Positions 59,582-64,000 of a DNA stretch of 64,000 nucleotides are shown here, piece by piece; within the stretch, counting starts at the first letter, position 1; each line of letters begins with the position of its first letter. Source of the DNA: Ewingella allii (GTDB taxonomy: Bacteria; Pseudomonadota; Gammaproteobacteria; Enterobacterales; Enterobacteriaceae); NCBI RefSeq assembly GCF_044430645.1, contig NZ_JAWUDN010000001.1, positions 620,001 through 684,000 on the forward strand, read 5' to 3'. The translations under genes and the position numbers were made by a program. Under the pieces are notes generated by a model that did no database searches, had not been told where the DNA came from, and was given only the letters and a program-made list of their open reading frames with translations.

Positions 59582-60607
59582 TTAACGACGATAGTCGCGA
59601 TACGGGCCGTCGGCCACTGAGCGGCGCTCAACCAGTTTCGGATGAACCTCGATGGTTTGCGACTCTTCGCGCTTGCTGACAATACGGTCGAGCAGCATGG
59701 TGAAGGCCATCTCGCCCAGACGCTCTTTCGGCTGGTGGATGGTGGTCAGGGCTGGAGAAAAGTAGCGCGCGTTACGCACGTTATCATAGCCGATCACCGA
59801 AATGTCTTGCGGCACGCGCAGGCCCATTTCGTCAGCGGCACAGATTGCCCCCATCGCCATCACGTCGCCGCCGCAGAAAACGGCGGTCGGGCGCTGCTTC
59901 TGCATCAAAATCTTGTGCATCGCCTGATAGCCGGATTCCGGCTCGAAATCCCCTTGCACTACCCACTCTTCGCGCAGCGGAATATTGGCTTCGGTTAAGG
60001 CTTTGACGAAGCCCTGGAAGCGACCGCCGCCGGTGTTGCGGGCTAGCTGGCCGGGGATCACGCCGATATCGCGATGACCGCGTTCAATCAGATAGCGCCC
60101 GGCCATGTAGCCGCCTTCAAAGGCGTTATCAATAATGCTGTCGGTGAAATTCTTGCGCGCTTCGCCCCAGTCCATCACCACCATAGGGATGGAGCGATAC
60201 TCTTCGAGCATGTCCAACAGGGCGTCCGGGTATTCGGCGCACATCACCAATAAGCCGTCGACGCGCTTTTGCGCCAGCATCGCCAGATAGGCCTGTTGCT
60301 TATCGAGGTTATTGTGCGAGTTACATAAAATCAGCGTATAGCCTTTGGCGAAGCAGCTATTTTCAACGGCTTCGATAACTTCGGCGAAGTAGGGCGCTTC
60401 GCTGGAGGTTGCCAACAAGCCGATAGACTTGGTGTTATTAACCTTGAGGCTGCGAGCCACGGCGCTAGGCGAGTAGTGCAGCTCTTTAATGGCAGTCTGC
60501 ACGGCGGCTTTAGTTTCTTCGGCGACGAAACGTGTTTTATTGATGACGTGCGACACGGTAGTGGTGGAAACGCCAGCCCGCTTTGCGACATCTTTTATCG
60601 TTGCCAT
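59582..60607 (-). CDS. purR: Purine repressor PurR
   Basis: A 341-aa LacI-family repressor, equal to E. coli PurR, that binds hypoxanthine or guanine as corepressor and represses purine synthesis genes. HTH and hinge: MATIKDVAKRAGVSTTTVSHVINKTRFVAEET, then SAVARSLKVNN. The core ligand domain contains VIGYDNVRNARYFSPALTTI. The start is 60607; an in-frame extension to 60643 is not conserved. It is adjacent to the purine transporter pair, as in E. coli. Confidence 0.96.
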   Translation of the reverse strand: MATIKDVAKRAGVSTTTVSHVINKTRFVAEETKAAVQTAIKELHYSPSAVARSLKVNNTKSIGLLATSSEAPYFAEVIEAVENSCFAKGYTLILCNSHNNLDKQQAYLAMLAQKRVDGLLVMCAEYPDALLDMLEEYRSIPMVVMDWGEARKNFTDSIIDNAFEGGYMAGRYLIERGHRDIGVIPGQLARNTGGGRFQGFVKALTEANIPLREEWVVQGDFEPESGYQAMHKILMQKQRPTAVFCGGDVMAMGAICAADEMGLRVPQDISVIGYDNVRNARYFSPALTTIHQPKERLGEMAFTMLLDRIVSKREESQTIEVHPKLVERRSVADGPYRDYRR

Positions 60608-60943
60608 GAAAAGAATGACTCCTGTACCGACGTGCTCTGGCACGTTAGCATTATGTTAATCGTTTGCTTGCGTGGATTTGACTGCTGAACAATAAAAGCG
60701 CAGTGAAATCGTTGGTGGGTTTTTCAGAAAAGGACAGCTGTCTGAAAGAACATCGGGATGAATCGACCGGCACGCAGCGTGGTAACCGCGAATTTTCTCT
60801 TATATCGCGGAAAAGGGGAAGTAAAAAGTCTTGTTAAGGCAGGGAATGATCACGAGATTTTAGCGGGAAACTGTGAGAAACTGCTTTGGCACACAAACTG
60901 TATGGCTTACGGCGTGGCCGCATTTGATCCACAAGGAGTTTTC
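60608..60943. other. purR-ynhF divergent intergenic region
   Basis: About 336 nt. A PurR-like half site (ACGCAAGC on the minus strand near 60660) lies upstream of purR, but the other half is poor. Nothing else is recognised. The ynhF ribosome site AAGGAG (60933-60938) closes it. Confidence 0.4.
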
Positions 60944-61033
60944 ATGGACAGCAATCTGAAATTCGCATTGATCACGACAGTCGGCGCATTGGCAATGATT
61001 TTGGCCTTTAGCTTCACGGCGGTAATGCACTAA
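60944..61033 (+). CDS. ynhF: Small membrane protein YnhF
   Basis: A 29-aa single-helix inner-membrane protein: MDSNLKFALITTVGALAMIL then AFSFTAVMH. E. coli YnhF (MSTDLKFSLVTT...LTAALH, also 29 aa) has the same pattern and also lies beside purR. AAGGAG stands 5 nt before the ATG. Longer in-frame readings upstream (from 60758) are not credible. Function is unknown; E. coli YnhF is a proven stress-associated small protein. Confidence 0.88.
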   Translation: MDSNLKFALITTVGALAMILAFSFTAVMH

Positions 61034-61107
61034 TCCTCTCATTCCGAGTAGGGCTTAGGCGCGTTAAACCGTGTTCGGTTCTAGTTAGAAAAGTTAAATA
61101 AATAGAG

Positions 61108-61147
61108 AAAAGGGCGACCCCATCACTGGGATCGCCCTTTTTGTTTT
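61108..61147. terminator. Terminator between ynhF and mepH
   Basis: AAAAGGGCGACCC and GGG-A-TCGCCCTTTT pair with a single bulge and a 7-nt loop, then TTGTTTT. It serves ynhF and, by its A/T flanks, possibly mepH. Confidence 0.85.
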
Positions 61148-61233
61148 CGTCTTGCTGTGCTCGAATTTGACTCAACAATTTCATAAGCGTTTCGTTAAAT
61201 GCTATTCAGTGACTGATTAGCGGTGGGGCCGAC

Positions 61234-62100
61234 TTAACGAATCGTTTTAGGCGTCATGACGCGACGCGCGCCAACATAGTGATCTTGCCAGTAATCGTCA
61301 CCCAAGGAGGTGATTTTAATATCTTCACCGGTTCGCGGTGACTGGATAAACTTGCCGTTGCCGAGATACACGCCCACGTGGTCTGCTGCGCCGCGCTTGC
61401 TGATCCTGAAGAAGACTAAATCGCCACTCTCCAGTTCACCGCGTTTAACCGGCGCCGCGTCACGAAGGTGGTACATTTCGTTAGCGGTGCGCGGCATTTT
61501 AATGCGAATCAAATCTTTATAGGCGTAATACACTAAACCACTGCAATCAAATCCGGTATTCGGTGAAGTCCCACCCCAGCGATAAGGTTTGCCAACCTGA
61601 TGCATCAACTTGGTCATCGCTGTTTGCTGCGCGTGTTGGTAACGTTTTTTGTGCGCGGCGCTTAATGTTATGGGTTTACTGTTTTTTGCCAGAACGTCTT
61701 TGTCACCTCGGTGACGCCCGTAAGCTTTTTTGCCGTTCTTTTTGGTTTCGTTCTTGGCCAGCGTTCGACTTTCTTTTTTGGTTTCGGTTTTGCGTAACGC
61801 GACTTTGGTGATTTTCTTTTCAGCTCGCTGATGGTGAGCAAGCTTGGCCGGTGCGGCCTTTTTCGTTTCTTTCGATTCTTTCGTTTTACTGGTTTTGGTT
61901 TTTTCTTCTTTTACCGGCTCTGCCTTGGACTTTTTACTGGTCTTGGCCACGGCTTTTCGCTTTCGGCGCTCATCGGGTTTAGCCTGACTCACGTGGCTTT
62001 TCTTATGATCGGCGGAAACGTTAGCGTTTGGCGCTGCGTGCGCCAAATTAAGAAATAGCTGGGTAAATAGCAGTACGGAAAGCGTAATCAATAAACGCAT
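61234..62100 (-). CDS. mepH: Murein DD-endopeptidase MepH (YdhO)
   Basis: A 288-aa NlpC/P60 peptidoglycan endopeptidase that opens 4-3 cross-links. Signal peptide ends near LAHAAP. Residues about 30-140 are an unusually Lys/Thr/Glu-rich low-complexity linker. The catalytic domain follows: GKPYRWGGTSPNTGFDCSGLVYYAY (Cys), ADHVGVYLG (His) and FIQSPRTG. It has no lipobox, unlike NlpC in the same window. In E. coli sodB and ydhP stand between it and ynhF; here they do not. Confidence 0.93.
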   Translation of the reverse strand: MRLLITLSVLLFTQLFLNLAHAAPNANVSADHKKSHVSQAKPDERRKRKAVAKTSKKSKAEPVKEEKTKTSKTKESKETKKAAPAKLAHHQRAEKKITKVALRKTETKKESRTLAKNETKKNGKKAYGRHRGDKDVLAKNSKPITLSAAHKKRYQHAQQTAMTKLMHQVGKPYRWGGTSPNTGFDCSGLVYYAYKDLIRIKMPRTANEMYHLRDAAPVKRGELESGDLVFFRISKRGAADHVGVYLGNGKFIQSPRTGEDIKITSLGDDYWQDHYVGARRVMTPKTIR

Positions 62101-62584
62101 GGCGTCGTTACCAATATTGGCCCAAAGTTAAACATCATAGATGTCAGAGTATTGCCCAAATGAACCGGACAAAACAGCACGAAATGCCTCGATTCTAGAT
62201 CATATTGTGAGAAAAAGTTAATAGCATTTTAAATGCTGAGAAAATAGTCATTAAACGGTTTTAAAAGCACCATATTTCAGTGAGTTGAAATAATGCTCTA
62301 TGCCGTGCGGAAGGCTCATTCGGCAGTTAAATTTGTTAGGCAAAAATGTTATTCTGAATGACTGTTTATTTTTGCGACCTGTGAGGCATTTTAATAAAAA
62401 TGGCACAGGCAGTTGAATAATGCATGGCGCAGTGGAGAAAAACCCTGCAAAAAATGGCGTTTTTATCCCATGCCAGCCATCGTTACAATAGAAGACAAGC
62501 GACAAAGGCTGCGGGTTCCCATAAGCAGCCTGCGCATAATGAGTAATGACCGTGACAGCCAGCTTTGGCTTGAGGAAGCAAGAA
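62101..62584. other. mepH-grxD divergent intergenic region
   Basis: About 484 nt with no supported gene. It is AT-rich up to 62400 and then carries several short repeats. A -10-like TACAAT at 62482-62487 is a possible grxD promoter element. A 132-codon minus-strand frame crosses it but also crosses the grxD start and has no family resemblance. Confidence 0.5.
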
Positions 62585-62938
62585 ATGACCACACCAACTA
62601 TTGAAAAGATCCAGAAGCAGGTTTCCGAAAACCCAATCCTTCTGTACATGAAAGGTTCACCTAAGCTGCCAAGCTGCGGTTTCTCTGCTCAGGCGGTTCA
62701 GGCTCTTTCTGCCTGTGGTGAGCGTTTCGCTTACGTTGATATCCTGCAAAACCCAGATATCCGTGCTGAAATGCCAAAATATGCTAACTGGCCAACCTTC
62801 CCGCAGCTGTGGGTAGACGGCGAGCTGGTTGGCGGTTGCGACATCGTGATTGAAATGTACCAGCGCGGTGAGCTACAGCAGCTGATCAAAGAAACTGCTG
62901 AGAAATACAAATCTTCTGAAGAGCAGCAACCTGAGTAA
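62585..62938 (+). CDS. grxD: Monothiol glutaredoxin GrxD
   Basis: A 117-aa CGFS-type glutaredoxin, which holds and delivers [2Fe-2S] clusters with glutathione and BolA. KGSPKLPSCGFSAQAVQAL contains the active-site CGFS; NWPTFPQLWVDGELVGGCDI is the glutathione-binding part. The start at 62585 (MTTPTIEKI) has GAGGAAG upstream; an in-frame start at 62546 is not used. A fitting companion to the suf genes in the window. Confidence 0.96.
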   Translation: MTTPTIEKIQKQVSENPILLYMKGSPKLPSCGFSAQAVQALSACGERFAYVDILQNPDIRAEMPKYANWPTFPQLWVDGELVGGCDIVIEMYQRGELQQLIKETAEKYKSSEEQQPE

Positions 62939-62970
62939 TTTCAGGCTCCCGCTGTAATAGCAGAGCAAAT

Positions 62971-63004
62971 AAAAAGAGCGGCCATCTGAGCCGCTCTTTT
63001 TTTA
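62971..63004. terminator. Bidirectional terminator between grxD and rnt
   Basis: A 12-bp stem (62971-62982 with 62990-63001) with a 7-nt loop, flanked by A and T runs, separates the convergent genes. Confidence 0.93.
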
Positions 63005-63028
63005 TCTGTCGAATTCCGCCAAGCCCAC

Positions 63029-63709
63029 TTATTCAGCCTGACTGTCTGTCTCGCTCGGCGCTGCAGTCTCATCGCCCACCGGCAGTGGCCAGCCACCAAG
63101 ACGCTTCCAGCGGTTTACCAGTTCACAGAACAGCTTGGCCGTCTGCTCGGTGTCATACAGCGCCGAGTGCGCCTGGCTGCTGTCGAACACCATGCCGGCG
63201 CTGATACAGGCTTTCGCCAACACCGTCTGTCCGAGCACCAATCCGCTGAGTGCGGCGGTATCGAAAGTGGCAAAAGGGTGGAAAGGGTTGCGTTTCAGCC
63301 CGGCGCGCTCTGCGGCAGCCATCAGGAAGCTGTGATCGAAGTTGGCATTGTGCGCCACGATGATCGCCCGATTGCAGTTCTGCTCTTTCATTCCCTTGCG
63401 AATGGCTTTGAAAATCGCGTGTAGCGCATCATATTCGCTCACCGCGCCGCGCAGGGGGTTGGTCGGGTCTATGCCGTTAAAGGCCAGCGCCTCCGGTACC
63501 AGAATGGAACCCTCGAAAGGCTCGACGTGGAAATGCAACGTTTCGTCGCTCTCCAGCCAACCCTCGTCATCCATCTTTAACGTAATGGCGGCAATTTCTA
63601 GCAGCGCATCGGTCTGGGCGTTAAATCCTGCGGTTTCAACATCGATAACTACGGGATAAAAACCACGAAATCGGCCTCTCAGGGCGTTAATGTCACTATT
63701 CTCGGCCAT
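63029..63709 (-). CDS. rnt: Ribonuclease T
   Basis: A DEDD-family 3'-5' exonuclease that trims tRNA and other stable RNA 3' ends, including the CCA A residue. DEDD residues are visible in VVIDVETAGF, NANFDHSF and SAHSALYDTE. At 226 aa from 63709 (MAENSDINALRGRF) it is slightly longer than E. coli RNase T (215), with an acidic C-terminal tail. Upstream in-frame starts exist (63742; 63793, inside the gloA terminator), but family alignment favours 63709. It converges with grxD. Confidence 0.95.
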   Translation of the reverse strand: MAENSDINALRGRFRGFYPVVIDVETAGFNAQTDALLEIAAITLKMDDEGWLESDETLHFHVEPFEGSILVPEALAFNGIDPTNPLRGAVSEYDALHAIFKAIRKGMKEQNCNRAIIVAHNANFDHSFLMAAAERAGLKRNPFHPFATFDTAALSGLVLGQTVLAKACISAGMVFDSSQAHSALYDTEQTAKLFCELVNRWKRLGGWPLPVGDETAAPSETDSQAE

Positions 63710-63790
63710 TAGTTTCTTATCTTCATCGAATTCAGCCGGCATTATGACAAATTTTTCTGTCAGTTGCAGGAGGGGAGGAAAAAAGGGCAA

Positions 63791-63815
63791 CAAAAAAGGG
63801 CGCTTATGCGCCCTT
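63791..63815 (-). terminator. Terminator of gloA
   Basis: AAGGGCGC/GCGCCCTT with a 4-nt loop, followed by six T on the minus strand, 18 nt after the gloA stop. Confidence 0.9.
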
Positions 63816-63832
63816 GATAGCGGAAGGCGGGA

Positions 63833-64000
63833 TTAGTGACCCAGACCTTGACCCGCATGTTTAGATTCGATCAGCTCGATTTTGTAGCCGTCCGGGTCTT
63901 CGACGAAAGCGATGATGGTAGAACCGCCTTTCACCGGGCCGGCTTCGCGCGTCACGTTACCACCGGCTTTACGAATGTCTTCGCAAGTCTGGGCAACGTT
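63833..64000 (-). CDS. gloA: Lactoylglutathione lyase (glyoxalase I), C-terminal part
   Basis: The last 55 residues of glyoxalase I, cut by the window end. The frame reads NVAQTCEDIRKAGGNVTREA and ends GYKIELIESKHAGQGLGH. FVEDPDGYKIELIE contains the metal-binding Glu and is diagnostic. It isomerises the methylglyoxal-glutathione adduct. rnt follows it downstream on the same strand, as in E. coli. Confidence 0.94.
   Translation of the reverse strand, partial: NVAQTCEDIRKAGGNVTREAGPVKGGSTIIAFVEDPDGYKIELIESKHAGQGLGH

Noticed and set aside
60640..60670. PurR operator for purR autoregulation
   Set aside because: Only one half site (ACGCAAGC) is good; the other half departs from consensus at most positions.
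62251..62649. 132-codon minus-strand frame in the mepH-grxD gap
   Set aside because: It overlaps the grxD start, its composition is not coding-like and no ribosome site is seen.
1..64000. Prophage, insertion sequence, CRISPR array or defence island
   Set aside because: Every large frame is accounted for by housekeeping or metabolic genes; no transposase, integrase, repeat-spacer pattern or restriction genes were seen.

Overview
The window is a chromosomal segment of a gammaproteobacterium of the order Enterobacterales. Protein sequences and gene order follow the Escherichia coli thrS-to-gloA region closely: thrS-infC-rpmI-rplT-pheMST-ihfA-btuCED-nlpC-ydiV-selO-hemP-aroH-ppsR-ppsA-ydiK-ydiJ-menI-sufABCDSE-ldtE-lpp-pykF-tRNA-Val-mdtK-ribE-cfa-punC-punR-purR-ynhF-mepH-grxD-rnt-gloA. 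Three blocks absent from this place in E. coli (dat-ddc, arnBCADTEF, hmuRSTUV), plus lplA, point to a Yersiniaceae-like genus (Yersinia/Serratia/Rahnella type). The genus is inference only; no rRNA is present. No prophage, insertion sequence, transposase or CRISPR array is seen.

Layout. 1-6.3 kb: translation genes and ihfA, with an AUU-initiated infC, a candidate L20 operator hairpin, and the pheM leader peptide with its attenuator. 6.3-7.7 kb: a tiny unannotated lipoprotein gene and a DUF2502 periplasmic protein. 7.7-10.6 kb: dat-ddc, which make 1,3-diaminopropane. 10.7-13.2 kb: btuCED. 13.2-21 kb: a complete arn (lipid A aminoarabinose) operon behind a PmrA-type box. 21.1-25.6 kb: nlpC, a palindromic repeat, lplA, a degenerate EAL protein of the YdiV type, and selO. 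25.6-31.8 kb (minus strand): hemP-hmuRSTUV heme uptake and use, transcribed from a promoter overlapped by a Fur box. 32-37 kb: aroH, ppsR, ppsA and the small RNA rprA with an RcsB box. 37.3-42.3 kb: ydiK, ydiJ, menI. 42.3-49 kb: an unrecognised gene behind a strong Fur box, then the suf Fe-S assembly operon. 49.2-53 kb: ldtE, lpp, pykF, tRNA-Val(GAC). 53.2-64 kb: mdtK, ribE, cfa, the purine pair punC/punR, purR, ynhF, mepH, grxD, rnt and the end of gloA.

How it fits together. Several genes serve iron and heme economy: hmu, hemP, suf, grxD and the unknown Fur-box gene. Another group serves the envelope: arn, lpp, ldtE, nlpC, mepH, cfa, and rprA as an Rcs output. Opposed Cra-type boxes lie upstream of the ppsA promoter and inside the pykF transcript, matching gluconeogenic activation and glycolytic repression. 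Most of the window is well-conserved core genome. The least explained items are the Fur-box gene at 42.3-42.7 kb, the palindromic suf promoter, the 173-nt sufB-sufC gap, the 44-residue lipoprotein and the long inverted repeat between cfa and punC. I see no clear evidence of a wholly new multi-gene system.
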